A stretch of DNA of 38,132 nt from Chitinophaga pinensis (GCA_943327315.2 CALPWQ020000011.1:1-38132); one strand, 5' to 3'. Numbered from the stretch's first letter, positions 1 through 7,285 are shown. The notes: generated by a model from the letters alone, not told the origin. Translations and numbers: made by a program.

Positions 1-687
1 CACAAGCCGATGACCGAATTGTACCGCAAGGTCGATGCCCATCCGAAGGTGAAAAAGGCCTTTGTCGGTTCAGGGATTCGCTACGACTTATTGGTCGATG
101 ACTTTAACAAAAACAACGACGACGGCAATCACGACGAGTACATCGAGCAGGTGATTACGCGCCACATCAGTGGACGCTTGAAAGTCGCACCCGAACATAC
201 CTCCGACGCCACCTTGCGTGTGATGCGTAAGCCGTCCTTCAAGTATTTCCATAAGTTCAAAGAAAAGTACGACCGCATCTCCGAAAAGCACGGTTTAAAG
301 CAGCAGTTGATTCCCTACTTCATCTCCTCCCACCCGGGTTGTGAAGAAGAAGACATGGCCAACTTGGCTGCCGAAACCAAAGACATGGGATTCCAGTTGG
401 AGCAGGTGCAAGACTTTACGCCGACACCAATGACCGTGGCCGAAGTGATCTATTATACTGGCGTTCATCCCTACACCTTGAAGCCTATCAAGACCGTCAA
501 GACCAGAGAAGAGAAACTCAACCAAAATCGATTCTTCTTCTGGTACAAAAAGGAGAACCAAGACTGGATCCGCAAGCAATTGACGAAAGCCAAACGCCCT
601 GATTTGATTGATAAATTGTTGGGCGACCCTCTAAAAAGCAACGAAAAAACAGTTCCTAAGTGGCTGGAAGGCAGAAGAAAAAGATAA
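1..687 (+). CDS. ygiQ: YgiQ family radical SAM protein, C-terminal part (5' end outside window)
   Basis: The reading frame is open from the first base, so the gene starts upstream of the window; the last 228 residues are visible. The stretch with IPYFISSHPGC followed by EEDMANLA, the VQDFTPTPMT segment and the TGVHPYT segment are characteristic of the C-terminal half of YgiQ/UPF0313 radical SAM proteins, which are about 600-700 residues long. The N-terminal CxxxCxxC cluster-binding region lies outside the window. The molecular substrate of the family is not established. The tail is basic and ends in EGRRKR. Family membership is fairly sure; function is not. Confidence 0.85.
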   Translation, partial: HKPMTELYRKVDAHPKVKKAFVGSGIRYDLLVDDFNKNNDDGNHDEYIEQVITRHISGRLKVAPEHTSDATLRVMRKPSFKYFHKFKEKYDRISEKHGLKQQLIPYFISSHPGCEEEDMANLAAETKDMGFQLEQVQDFTPTPMTVAEVIYYTGVHPYTLKPIKTVKTREEKLNQNRFFFWYKKENQDWIRKQLTKAKRPDLIDKLLGDPLKSNEKTVPKWLEGRRKR

Positions 688-738
688 GCTGTTACAGTTC
701 AATTATAACCCTTGTTTTGCATCAAAGATTTTAATAAT

Positions 739-1032
739 TCAGTGTGTTAGATTCAACTGATTGAAATTGTAACATCTAAATTTTATTTTAGGAACAGAAA
801 AATAAACGGAACAAAAACTTAAGGTTCTTTCGTCAATATTTTTTATTTCTACGATAATAGATTTTCATTTTTCTATTCCAAAATAGTTTTTTAGAGATTT
901 GAAATCGTCTAATGTTCCTCTTGTGAGAACGCGCTCTGTAATGAATAGAGAATGGACTTGAGAATCAATGTCCTCAAAATTAACATCCCAAAAAAGTGAT
1001 TTGGTCAAACTATGTTTAACATCCTCCTGCAT
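739..1032 (-). pseudogene. Small antitoxin-like protein (DUF6922-like), interrupted by an in-frame TGA
   Basis: Translating the minus strand from ATG at 1030-1032 gives 55 residues (begins MQEDVKHSLTKSLFWDVNFE, contains ITERVLTRGTLDDFKSL, ends YFGIEK), then TGA at 865-867. The same frame continues for 42 more residues to TGA at 739-741, including DERTLSFCSVYFSVPKIKFR. Both halves match my memory of one roughly 95-residue family (FWDVDxxxLD, ERVLxRGT, then LSxxTLNFWxxYFxIP), often encoded beside AbiEii-like nucleotidyltransferase toxins and called DUF6922. The upstream half therefore appears cut from its C-terminal half by one nonsense codon. A perfect -7 box (TACATTTG) lies 4 nt before the ATG. 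The ATPase upstream is on the same strand; no nucleotidyltransferase partner is visible. Family name is from memory; the frame and stop are directly seen. Confidence 0.6.
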
Positions 1033-1036
1033 CACT

Positions 1037-1044
1037 CAAATGTA
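1037..1044 (-). promoter_or_regulatory. -7 box TACATTTG of the antitoxin-like gene
   Basis: On the minus strand TACATTTG is a perfect match to the Bacteroidota -7 consensus TAnnTTTG. Four bases separate it from the ATG at 1032, so transcription would start at or next to the initiation codon. No clear -33 TTG is seen. Confidence 0.45.
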
Positions 1045-1104
1045 GGATAATTTTCTAAATAATTAGATGTTTCTAGATTTCAACCTTAAATCTTGGGCCA
1101 GTCA

Positions 1105-2256
1105 TTATCCCCCAATAAAATCAAGGTAATTGTCGGAATGAATGATATTGAAACTAGCTTCTGGATAAGCTTTTTTCCACGCACCAGGAACCTTCACTTT
1201 ACGGTTTGAATTCCACTTAAACTCGAATGCAGACAAAACTCCAGCTTCCTCCTCAATTAAATCAATTTCTTGTTGGTCGTATGTCCGCCAGAAATAGGTG
1301 TTCACCCTTCTCTTTGCATAGCCATTGTATTTCATGCGCTCACTCATCAGGTAATTCTCAAACAAGGCGCCTGTATCCGTGCGCATATTCAAGGTGCTAA
1401 AATTTCGAATAATGGCGTTTCGAATGCCATTGTCGTAGAAATACCATCGACTTGATTTCGTAATTTCTTTTCGTAGGTTCTTGCTAAAGCCCCGGACGTT
1501 GTAAATAATGAATACTTTGGACAAAAGGTCCAAATAACTTTCAACAGTATTGCGTGTTACGCCTTTCAAGTTCACTGCCAATTCGTCTATGCTTACCTCA
1601 TTGCCCACTTGAAATGCCAATAGCCGAAGTAAATCCATGATCTTGTTGGATTTCCGAATGCCTTGATAGGCTAAAATATCCTTCAACAAGTATGAATTAA
1701 CGATTTGCTCCAAATAATCTGCCTTATCGTTCCAATCGTCATATTGCTCCAATTCAGGATAACTTCCAAAAATAAGCCGGTCTTCCAACTTGCCATTTGT
1801 TTCCAAATAGGATTCGTGGGCTTTTAATTCCATTTGCGCTAATGGATAAAGAAGGATTGTAGTTTCCCTGCCGACCAGAGGTTCTCCCAAGGTATTGGAT
1901 AGATCAAACATAGAAGAACCCGTAGCAATCACAGATACGTCCTTCATTTCATCGACAATGAGTTTCAATTTCATTCCGATATCCGGCACTTTCTGCGCTT
2001 CATCAATGACCAATAACTTGCATGTTCCCAGAAGTCGTTTGTAATTTTCAACTGAACGATAGGCCATCAAATCAATTGTCTTCTGATCTTCACCATTGAG
2101 CAAGAAATACGCATTCGGCTGTAGCGTATTAAGGTAACTATGAATCAATTCACTTTTACCTACACGTCTTGCTCCGAGTAAAATCAAAACTTTGGCTGGT
2201 TTTATTGCCCTTGATAATGAATCAAACACAGCGCGCCGAATGGTAATTTGTGACAT
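1105..2256 (-). CDS. AAA+ ATPase with DUF4143 C-terminal domain
   Basis: A 383-residue protein. The N-terminal AAA_14-type ATPase has a Walker A loop GARRVGKS near residue 30 and a Walker B segment LLVIDEAQ near residue 90, followed by IATGSSMF (sensor-like). The C-terminal DUF4143 half contains RWYFYDNGIRNAI and a PD-(D/E)xK-like pattern EIDLIEEEAG...AFEFKW. Such ATPases are widespread, often accessory, and of unknown function. The open frame could extend to a TTG at 2277, but the first ATG (2254-2256, MSQITIRR) is preferred because the TTG lies inside the promoter box. Two 21-bp direct repeats lie just upstream. It is downstream of a repeat-rich region and upstream of the broken antitoxin-like gene, so this looks like an accessory locus. 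Confidence 0.85.
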   Translation of the reverse strand: MSQITIRRAVFDSLSRAIKPAKVLILLGARRVGKSELIHSYLNTLQPNAYFLLNGEDQKTIDLMAYRSVENYKRLLGTCKLLVIDEAQKVPDIGMKLKLIVDEMKDVSVIATGSSMFDLSNTLGEPLVGRETTILLYPLAQMELKAHESYLETNGKLEDRLIFGSYPELEQYDDWNDKADYLEQIVNSYLLKDILAYQGIRKSNKIMDLLRLLAFQVGNEVSIDELAVNLKGVTRNTVESYLDLLSKVFIIYNVRGFSKNLRKEITKSSRWYFYDNGIRNAIIRNFSTLNMRTDTGALFENYLMSERMKYNGYAKRRVNTYFWRTYDQQEIDLIEEEAGVLSAFEFKWNSNRKVKVPGAWKKAYPEASFNIIHSDNYLDFIGG

Positions 2257-2274
2257 GTTTCGTTTTCTATTCAA

Positions 2275-2282
2275 CAAATTTA
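2275..2282 (-). promoter_or_regulatory. -7 box TAAATTTG of the ATPase gene
   Basis: TAAATTTG on the minus strand matches TAnnTTTG and ends 18 nt before the ATG at 2256. It overlaps the proximal copy of a 21-bp direct repeat, so a protein bound to the repeat would cover the promoter. A TTG lies upstream at 2308-2310 but the 25-nt spacing is somewhat long. Confidence 0.45.
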
Positions 2283-2329
2283 CATTAATTCATTGAACAT
2301 ACTGAAGCAATTTACATTAATTCATTGAA
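2277..2329. repeat. Two 21-bp direct repeats upstream of the ATPase (operator candidate)
   Basis: Identical 21-bp copies lie at 2277-2297 and 2309-2329, core TTTACATTAATTCATTGAA. Start-to-start distance is 32 bp, about three helical turns, so bound proteins would face the same side of DNA. The proximal copy overlaps the -7 box of the ATPase. An operator role is inferred; the repeat itself is seen directly. Confidence 0.6.
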
Positions 2330-2349
2330 TAAAAGGGGTGAAAAGATGT

Positions 2350-2446
2350 TACGACAACTTCTTCGCTCTTTGAGCTGCGAAGTTTGAAAGACAAAAGTTT
2401 CGTCAGCAGCGGCTGACTGAAGGACAATAGACACTTCTTCGCTCTC
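2350..2446. repeat. Degenerate dispersed repeat, inverted relative to the copy at 14041-14095
   Basis: Contains ACTTCTTCGCTCTTTGAGCT (2357-2376) and GACACTTCTTCGCTCT (2430-2445), with AGGACAATAG between. The reverse complement of 14053-14095 carries the same words (GACACTTCTTCGCTCTTTGA and TTCGAAGGACAA). The stretch also holds a short CAGC/GCTG hairpin. No credible gene is present; open frames here only translate the repeat. The rest of 2257-2520 shows nothing beyond the promoter and direct repeats. Confidence 0.5.
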
Positions 2447-2520
2447 ATTCTCACTCTGTCACTGATAAAGATGGGTTTCCGAAGGAAGTCTAGTACCCAC
2501 CCCACCAAAATTCTAGGCAC

Positions 2521-2547
2521 AAAAAAACCCCGAGTTTCGTCGGGGTC
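2521..2547 (-). terminator. Rho-independent terminator of prs-rplY
   Basis: Read on the minus strand: an ACCCCGA stem, CGAAAC loop, TCGGGGT closing stem, then seven T. It starts about 20 nt beyond the rplY stop codon and is a textbook intrinsic terminator. Confidence 0.9.
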
Positions 2548-2567
2548 CTTGATTTGTTTGAAAAATC

Positions 2568-3158
2568 TTATGCTTCTTCCTCCTCATCGTCATCGTCGTC
2601 TGCTGGTTTCGTTGCTCCACGAGCCATTTTAACCGAAACAACAACTGCACTTGCAGGATCAAGGAATTTCACACCAGGGATGTCGATAGATCCAACACGG
2701 ATAGATTTACCAATTTTCAATTGTGTGATGTCCAAAACAATTGCTTCTGGAAGTTCTTGTGCAAGACCTACACACTGCAATTTACGGAACACTTGAAGCA
2801 ATTTACCTCCAGCCATAACACCGCGTGATGAACCCGTCAAACGAACAGGCAAAGAAATGCGGATAGGTTTTGAATCACTTAACTCTAGGAAGTCAACGTG
2901 CAATACATTGTCTTTCACTGGGTGCTGTTGCAATTCGCGGATAATTGCGTTGGCTTTTTTGCCATCGATATCCAATTCTACTTTGTAGACATCGGGAGAA
3001 AATACAAGCTTCTCAATGTCGTTACGCTTCACTGAGAAGTGAGTTTGCTCACCTTGTCCGTAAAGCACACAAGGAACCATGCCTGCATTGCGCACGGCAG
3101 CAGCGTCCTTTTTCCCTACGTTCGTTCTAGTCGAACCGCTCAATTGTGCTGTTTTCAT
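2568..3158 (-). CDS. rplY: 50S ribosomal protein L25/Ctc
   Basis: A 196-residue long-form L25 (general stress protein Ctc family), which binds 5S rRNA in the large subunit. The N-terminal L25 domain begins MKTAQLSGSTRTNVGKKDAA and includes RNAGMVPCVLYG; the C-terminal TL5 domain includes VDFLELSDSKPI and the SIRVGSIDIPGV segment. The protein ends in a hyperacidic tail, DDDDDEEEEA, encoded by a near-repetitive GAC/GAT/GAA run. It follows prs with a 10-bp gap, the prs-ctc arrangement known from many bacteria, and is closed by a strong terminator. Start ATG at 3156-3158. Confidence 0.95.
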   Translation of the reverse strand: MKTAQLSGSTRTNVGKKDAAAVRNAGMVPCVLYGQGEQTHFSVKRNDIEKLVFSPDVYKVELDIDGKKANAIIRELQQHPVKDNVLHVDFLELSDSKPIRISLPVRLTGSSRGVMAGGKLLQVFRKLQCVGLAQELPEAIVLDITQLKIGKSIRVGSIDIPGVKFLDPASAVVVSVKMARGATKPADDDDDEEEEA

Positions 3159-3168
3159 ATGTATTTGT

Positions 3169-4104
3169 TTAAGAAATTACGTTTTGTGAACTGATGGACT
3201 GGTTGTTTACGGTACAATGAATTGCGGTAGCAAATAAATCCGCGACTGTTAACACACGAATTTTGTCGCTATGCTGCTTCAAAGGGATCGTATCCGTAAC
3301 AATCAATTCAGTCAGTTTTGAGTTTTCGATCCGCTCGTATGCAGGACCAGACAATACCGCATGTGTGCAGAAGGCACGCACACTAAGTGCACCTTTCTCC
3401 ATGAACAAATCGGCTGCTTTTGTTAAGGTACCTGCTGTGTCGCACATGTCGTCAATCAAGATGACATCTTTGCCCGCTACATCACCAATCACGGTCATTT
3501 CAGCGACTTCATTTGCTTTTTTGCGTTGTTTGTGGCAGATGGCAAGACCTGTATCGAGTTTCTTGGCGTATGAATTTGCACGCTTGGCACCGCCCGCATC
3601 TGGCGCAGCCATGATTAAGTTGCCATTGTTCAACTTTTCCAATTCAGAAAAGAAAATGGTTGAGGCAAACAAGTGATCGACGGGAACTTCAAAGAATCCC
3701 TGAATTTGATCTGCATGTAAATCCATGGTCATCAAGCGATTCACACCAGCAGCCATCATCATATTGGCGACCAATTTTGCGCCAATGGCCACACGTGGTT
3801 TGTCCTTACGGTCTTGACGTGCAAAACCAAAATAAGGAATCACCGCGATAATTTTTCGGGCTGAGGCACGTTTTGCAGCATCTACCATCAACAGCAACTC
3901 AAATAAATTGTCGCTTGGCGGCATGGTTGATTGAATGATGAAGACATCTTGACCACGCACAGAATCTTCAAATGATGGCTGAAATTCACCATCGCTAAAC
4001 TCAAGAACTTTAACGTTTCCAAGGGAAATCCCATAGCTCATGGCTATATTTTCCGCTAGGTCACGGGAAGCTCTACCCGCAAATAATTGAATACCGTTCG
4101 TCAT
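3169..4104 (-). CDS. prs: Ribose-phosphate pyrophosphokinase (PRPP synthetase)
   Basis: A 311-residue class I PRPP synthetase, which makes PRPP from ribose 5-phosphate and ATP for nucleotide, histidine and NAD synthesis. Seen: RDVFIIQST-type N-terminal region, PYFGFARQDRKDKPR (ATP-binding flexible loop region), MDLHADQIQGFF (conserved metal/ATP-binding region), and the PRPP-binding loop VILIDDMCDTAGT near residue 220. Length is normal. First gene of a two-gene operon with rplY; a perfect -7 box lies 21 nt before the start. Confidence 0.97.
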   Translation of the reverse strand: MTNGIQLFAGRASRDLAENIAMSYGISLGNVKVLEFSDGEFQPSFEDSVRGQDVFIIQSTMPPSDNLFELLLMVDAAKRASARKIIAVIPYFGFARQDRKDKPRVAIGAKLVANMMMAAGVNRLMTMDLHADQIQGFFEVPVDHLFASTIFFSELEKLNNGNLIMAAPDAGGAKRANSYAKKLDTGLAICHKQRKKANEVAEMTVIGDVAGKDVILIDDMCDTAGTLTKAADLFMEKGALSVRAFCTHAVLSGPAYERIENSKLTELIVTDTIPLKQHSDKIRVLTVADLFATAIHCTVNNQSISSQNVIS

Positions 4105-4125
4105 TGTGCATGCTTAATGAGGTGC

Positions 4126-4133
4126 CAAATTTA
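4126..4133 (-). promoter_or_regulatory. -7 box TAAATTTG of prs-rplY
   Basis: The minus strand reads TAAATTTG, a perfect TAnnTTTG, 21 nt before the prs ATG at 4104. No convincing -33 TTG at the expected distance. Confidence 0.5.
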
Positions 4134-4210
4134 TGCATTTTTTTTCGATTGGGCTGCTTACTTAATCGTTAAATTGGGCTGAAAGTCAAAATAATGTTTC
4201 GATTTTCTGC

Positions 4211-4218
4211 TAAATTCG
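4211..4218 (+). promoter_or_regulatory. -7 box TAAATTCG of the SRAP gene
   Basis: One mismatch to TAnnTTTG. It is followed by CCCC and the ATG at 4223, i.e. a 4-nt gap, the same placement as for three other genes in the window; this predicts a leaderless mRNA. Confidence 0.4.
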
Positions 4219-4222
4219 CCCC

Positions 4223-4933
4223 ATGTGTTACAGCAATGCTTCCACGTCAAAAAATATTGACCTCTCAAAACGCTACAAAAAAGCGGTGCCTCCTGGACTC
4301 GACGAAAGCCCTATTTTCTTGGCTTCAGGCTTCACTTTTCCGCAGTGGCGGGTGATCACAGCGAAAGAAGAAATTCAAGTGATGAACTGGGGATTGATTC
4401 CTTCTTGGTTCAAAGAGCCCACGCCCAAAGACATTGCTGCCAAGACCTTAAATGCACGCATTGAGACCCTCGGAGAGAAAGCAAGTTTTAGGCATCTTGT
4501 CGCCCGAAATAGATGTATCGTTCCCTCGACTGGATTTTTTGAATGGCAAACAAACGGCACGCGAAAAACCCCTTTTTTCATCCACCCTCACGAACATGAA
4601 TTGTTCTCCATGGCAGGCTTGCATGACCAGTGGTTGAATCCTTTGGACGGTCTTGTGCGCTCCACCTTTACCATCATTACCTGTCCTGCAAATGCCTTGA
4701 TGGAAGAAATTCACAACACAAAAAAACGCATGCCCTTGATTTTGCATACTTCTCAGGAAAATGATTGGTTGAATGGGACACTCACCCTTACTAAACTCTC
4801 CCCGACACTAAGCGATAATTCGATGTTGGCCCACGAAATTGATCCGCGCATTGTTTCAGGGAAAAATCCCAATTGTCGAGAGGTACAACTGCCTTTCCAC
4901 AACCCCTACTTCGAGCAAGGTTCGCTCTTTTGA
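4223..4933 (+). CDS. SOS response-associated peptidase (SRAP, YedK/HMCES-like)
   Basis: A 236-residue SRAP protein. This family forms a stable thiazolidine crosslink to abasic sites in single-stranded DNA through the Cys that follows the initiator Met. Seen: MCYS (catalytic Cys2), NWGLIPSWFKE, NARIETLGEK (DNA-binding Asn/Arg region), FRHLVARNRCIVPSTGFFEW (catalytic Glu in FFEW), and IHNTKKRMPLIL, which carries the conserved His and RMP motif. In most homologues His is directly followed by D/TRMP, so the HNTKKRMP spacing is slightly long. It has its own promoter-like box, is divergent from prs, and ends 1 bp before the stop of the convergent gene. Confidence 0.93.
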   Translation: MCYSNASTSKNIDLSKRYKKAVPPGLDESPIFLASGFTFPQWRVITAKEEIQVMNWGLIPSWFKEPTPKDIAAKTLNARIETLGEKASFRHLVARNRCIVPSTGFFEWQTNGTRKTPFFIHPHEHELFSMAGLHDQWLNPLDGLVRSTFTIITCPANALMEEIHNTKKRMPLILHTSQENDWLNGTLTLTKLSPTLSDNSMLAHEIDPRIVSGKNPNCREVQLPFHNPYFEQGSLF

Positions 4934-4934
4934 G

Positions 4935-5495
4935 CTAGTTGTTGCGGTCTTGAAAAAGCTTTTTATTGCCTTTCTTCACCTCTGTCTTTCGGTTGTTGAT
5001 CAATACAACGCGCAAACTCACGAAATAGGAATTCGTTTCCATATTAAATCCCTTGTTGCTCGGTGCAAGAAAATGATAGCCCGTCTGCAAGTGAAGCAAA
5101 GAAAATTGGTAACCGATAACGGGAACAAAACCCACTTTGGTTCGATCAAAATCTGTCCGCATCACGAGATTCAAGCCATAAGTGAGTCCCACTCGCGTTG
5201 GTTTCACCCAATACCCGATGTCGTAGCCCAAGACATTGCGCCCGAAATTGTAATTGAATCCCAAGTGGATCCCATGCGTTCGTGCGGTCGACAACTGGAT
5301 GCGTTTCCATTGACGTTCCACTCCCAGTTCCATTACGGTATACTTCCCGCGTTGAATGCCGATGTATGGCCCCGACTTTTTCACGTACATGTTGAGACGG
5401 TCTTTTTTATCGGCACTGATTGGACTCAATTGTCCAAAGGCATTCAAGGCAAAAAAAACCAAAAGCACACTACTTATTTTTTTCAATGTATTCAT
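4935..5495 (-). CDS. Secreted protein of unknown function, probable outer-membrane beta-barrel-like
   Basis: I do not recognise a family. The preferred start is ATG 5493-5495 (an adjacent ATG at 5496-5498 is equally possible), giving 186 residues with a clear signal peptide, MNTLKKISSVLLVFFALNAFGQ. A longer frame to 5534 would put MTRTTRKK before the signal and is unlikely. The mature part is rich in alternating hydrophobic/aromatic strands (GYDIGYWVKPTRVGLTYGL, FVPVIGYQFSLLHLQTGYHF), suggesting a small periplasmic or outer-membrane beta protein. The C terminus is basic (KKGNKKLFQDRNN). It overlaps the 3' end of the CvpA gene by 26 bp, so the two are probably translationally coupled. Confidence 0.75.
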   Translation of the reverse strand: MNTLKKISSVLLVFFALNAFGQLSPISADKKDRLNMYVKKSGPYIGIQRGKYTVMELGVERQWKRIQLSTARTHGIHLGFNYNFGRNVLGYDIGYWVKPTRVGLTYGLNLVMRTDFDRTKVGFVPVIGYQFSLLHLQTGYHFLAPSNKGFNMETNSYFVSLRVVLINNRKTEVKKGNKKLFQDRNN

Positions 5496-6114
5496 CATGA
5501 ATTCGTTTAATTTCTTTCGCGTCGTTCGCGTCAATCCCTAGACTATCCGCCACTTCTTTGGCACGTACAATTTGTTCTACCGAAAGGCCCGTACTATCCG
5601 CCTCTGGCTTTAACGCATTCTTCAGAAAAATGGTACTAGAGGCCACGCCAGGCACAGTTGATGTGGACACTTTCTTGATGGGATAATACAGCAGTGATTC
5701 TTTCTTTTTTTCTTCAGGAAAGAAATCTCCTCGTTCGTCGTACGAATCGATCAACACAATAACGACACTTACGATGTAGATCATTTTCAAAAGGGCAAAA
5801 AATACTCCCAGAAACTTATTTACTGGAGAAAGGCTTGCCGCGCGAACGATTCTTTCTAGTGCTTTGCCTGCAAAATAAACCATAGCACCTACGCCTAAAA
5901 AAACGATGGTAAATGAAATAACGGGCAACCAATCCGATTTCCACCCGAAAGATTTCTTCATAAAATCTGAGGCAAAATCCGAGAAATGAATGCCCGCGTA
6001 CAAACCGAGAACGAGCGCCATCAAGGTAAAAACCTCGATAATCAACCCGTGTTTAAATCCGCGGTAAGCAGCATAGCCAAGCGGAAGAAGAATCAGCGCA
6101 TCTAGGAAATTCAT
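5470..6114 (-). CDS. cvpA: CvpA family inner-membrane protein
   Basis: A 214-residue protein with the CvpA pattern: MNFLDALILLPLGYAAYRGF, then four transmembrane helices (about residues 5-20, 25-48, 62-85, 103-122), including GLIIEVFTLMALVLGLYAG and the loop RAASLSPVNKFLG. CvpA proteins are linked to colicin V production and envelope stress tolerance; their biochemical role is unknown. The soluble C-terminal third (residues 125-214) is charged. A near-perfect -7 box (TAAATTTC) is 4 nt before the ATG. Confidence 0.85.
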   Translation of the reverse strand: MNFLDALILLPLGYAAYRGFKHGLIIEVFTLMALVLGLYAGIHFSDFASDFMKKSFGWKSDWLPVISFTIVFLGVGAMVYFAGKALERIVRAASLSPVNKFLGVFFALLKMIYIVSVVIVLIDSYDERGDFFPEEKKKESLLYYPIKKVSTSTVPGVASSTIFLKNALKPEADSTGLSVEQIVRAKEVADSLGIDANDAKEIKRIHDEYIEKNK

Positions 6115-6118
6115 TGGG

Positions 6119-6126
6119 GAAATTTA
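6119..6126 (-). promoter_or_regulatory. -7 box TAAATTTC of cvpA
   Basis: One mismatch to TAnnTTTG on the minus strand, followed by CCCA and the ATG at 6114. The 4-nt gap would make the transcript leaderless. Confidence 0.35.
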
Positions 6127-6131
6127 CCATT

Positions 6132-6180
6132 AAAAAAGCCCACCAAAACATGTGAGCTTTTCATTTCTTAACGGTGGGTT
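6132..6180 (-). terminator. Probable terminator of the YceI gene
   Basis: Read on the minus strand: AACCCACC at 6180-6173, a 28-nt loop, then GGTGGGC and TTTTTT ending near 6132. The stem is perfect but the loop is long, so this is a moderate call. It lies directly after the YceI stop codon. Confidence 0.6.
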
Positions 6181-6187
6181 GTTAACC

Positions 6188-6811
6188 TTACTTGCAGGTC
6201 TTCTGAAGAACTGTTGTGAACGACAAGTCCACTTCAGACCACAATTTAGACACTCCATCAACTCCTGTATGTAAGTCTTTACAAATGGCGTTCAATGCCG
6301 CGATTCCGCCACCTGCGTTCCAGTCGACCACATCAATGGCCGCTTTAAAGACAAATGTTCCTGCATTGAGTGTATAGTCACCCGAAACATCTTTACTGAC
6401 TCCATTCATCTTTATGGCGATAATGGCTTTTCCATTTTTGCCCAAGGACTTGACCTCTCCAGTAATGTTTTCTGTAGAAATGGTGCCAAAGAATTGCTTT
6501 GAAATTTTGCCATTGCGTTCTGGATTTTCCGTTTCAACGCTTGACGTTGGAATTGAAAATGAAAGCGATTCAATCAATGTTTTAGGATCTTCAGAAGAAG
6601 CCATTCCATCGATGTTGATTTCACGGAAAGTCCCTGTCACACCTTTGCGTTCAGTAAACTTAAACGCCGTCCATTCCAATGTGCAATTTTCATTGACCAC
6701 CGAATACGTGCATTTCTCAGAAGAAGATTTGTTTGTTTTGTCACCATTTCCACCGCAAGAAAAAAGCAATCCGGTGAGAAGTGTGGCGCTGAGTAGCATG
6801 TGTTTTTTCAT
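6188..6811 (-). CDS. YceI family lipoprotein
   Basis: A 207-residue lipoprotein. The signal MKKHMLLSATLLTGLLFSC ends in a lipobox (LLFSC) with the Cys at residue 19, followed by GGNGDKTNKSSSEK, a Gly/Ser/Lys linker. The rest fits the YceI lipocalin-like barrel: CTLEWTAFKFTERKGVTGTF, then SFSIPTSSVETENPERNGKI and FGTISTENITGEV. YceI proteins bind polyisoprenoid-type lipids in known cases; the ligand here is unknown. Single gene, divergent from the 6910 gene, with a terminator-like stem after it. Confidence 0.88.
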   Translation of the reverse strand: MKKHMLLSATLLTGLLFSCGGNGDKTNKSSSEKCTYSVVNENCTLEWTAFKFTERKGVTGTFREINIDGMASSEDPKTLIESLSFSIPTSSVETENPERNGKISKQFFGTISTENITGEVKSLGKNGKAIIAIKMNGVSKDVSGDYTLNAGTFVFKAAIDVVDWNAGGGIAALNAICKDLHTGVDGVSKLWSEVDLSFTTVLQKTCK

Positions 6812-6909
6812 GGTCCTTATTTAGTTGTTATTGATAATTTTCAAATTGTTCGGTGAAATTACAAAAGTTTGTGCCACGAGCCCTTTCTCTTTCGTAATTT
6901 TACACCACT

Positions 6910-7272
6910 ATGGATTACGACATCGAACTGCGCTTTCAAAAATTAAAAACACACCTCGAAGAGAGTTTTGGAGGTGGAATGGATGTCCAGGCCATGTTGT
7001 TCCTCATCGGAGTCAATGAACTGGGCAATGGCTACAAGAACTTTACGAAAAGTGAAAAGACAGACCTTTTTCATATCTCCATCTGCACCTTGCTCGAGCC
7101 CTATGGGTATTACACCTTCGACGGACGTGACGCTGACAATTGGCCCCATTTCACCTTGAACAAAATGCTTCCTATATTGGATGATCGCGATCAACAGCAT
7201 TTAATCAAAGAAGCGATGCTCGACTATTTCATTCAAAACGAATACTATTCGGAGGAAAGTCCGACCGCATAA
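6910..7272 (+). CDS. Small cytoplasmic protein of unknown function upstream of rseP
   Basis: A 120-residue acidic protein without signal or membrane segment; I do not recognise a named family. It begins MDYDIELRFQKLKTHLEESF, contains the hydrophobic helix MDVQAMLFLIGVNELG, a possible phosphorylation-like or binding loop FTKSEKTDLFHISICTLLEPYG, and ends in a Glu/Ser-rich tail. It looks wholly alpha-helical. A weak -7 box (TAATTTTA, 6895-6902) lies 7 nt before the ATG with TTTG at 6868-6871. It ends 33 bp before rseP, which has its own box between, so co-transcription is possible but not required. Confidence 0.8.
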   Translation: MDYDIELRFQKLKTHLEESFGGGMDVQAMLFLIGVNELGNGYKNFTKSEKTDLFHISICTLLEPYGYYTFDGRDADNWPHFTLNKMLPILDDRDQQHLIKEAMLDYFIQNEYYSEESPTA

Positions 7273-7277
7273 AGCAC

Positions 7278-7285
7278 TATATTTG
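7278..7285 (+). promoter_or_regulatory. -7 box TATATTTG of rseP
   Basis: Perfect TAnnTTTG located between the stop codon at 7272 and the rseP ATG at 7306 (20-nt gap). No clear -33 TTG. Confidence 0.45.

Noticed and set aside
688-738. Terminator candidate after ygiQ
   Set aside because: Only a weak GTTA/TAAC pairing with no stable GC stem or T-run.
2554-2796. Serine-rich plus-strand frame (SSSSSSSSS)
   Set aside because: It is the antisense of the acidic GAC/GAA run that encodes the L25 tail.
4839-5510. 223-codon plus-strand frame across 4839-5510
   Set aside because: It is antisense to the secreted beta-rich protein and cvpA tail and overlaps the SRAP end; the minus-strand genes have signal peptide and membrane patterns, this one has none.
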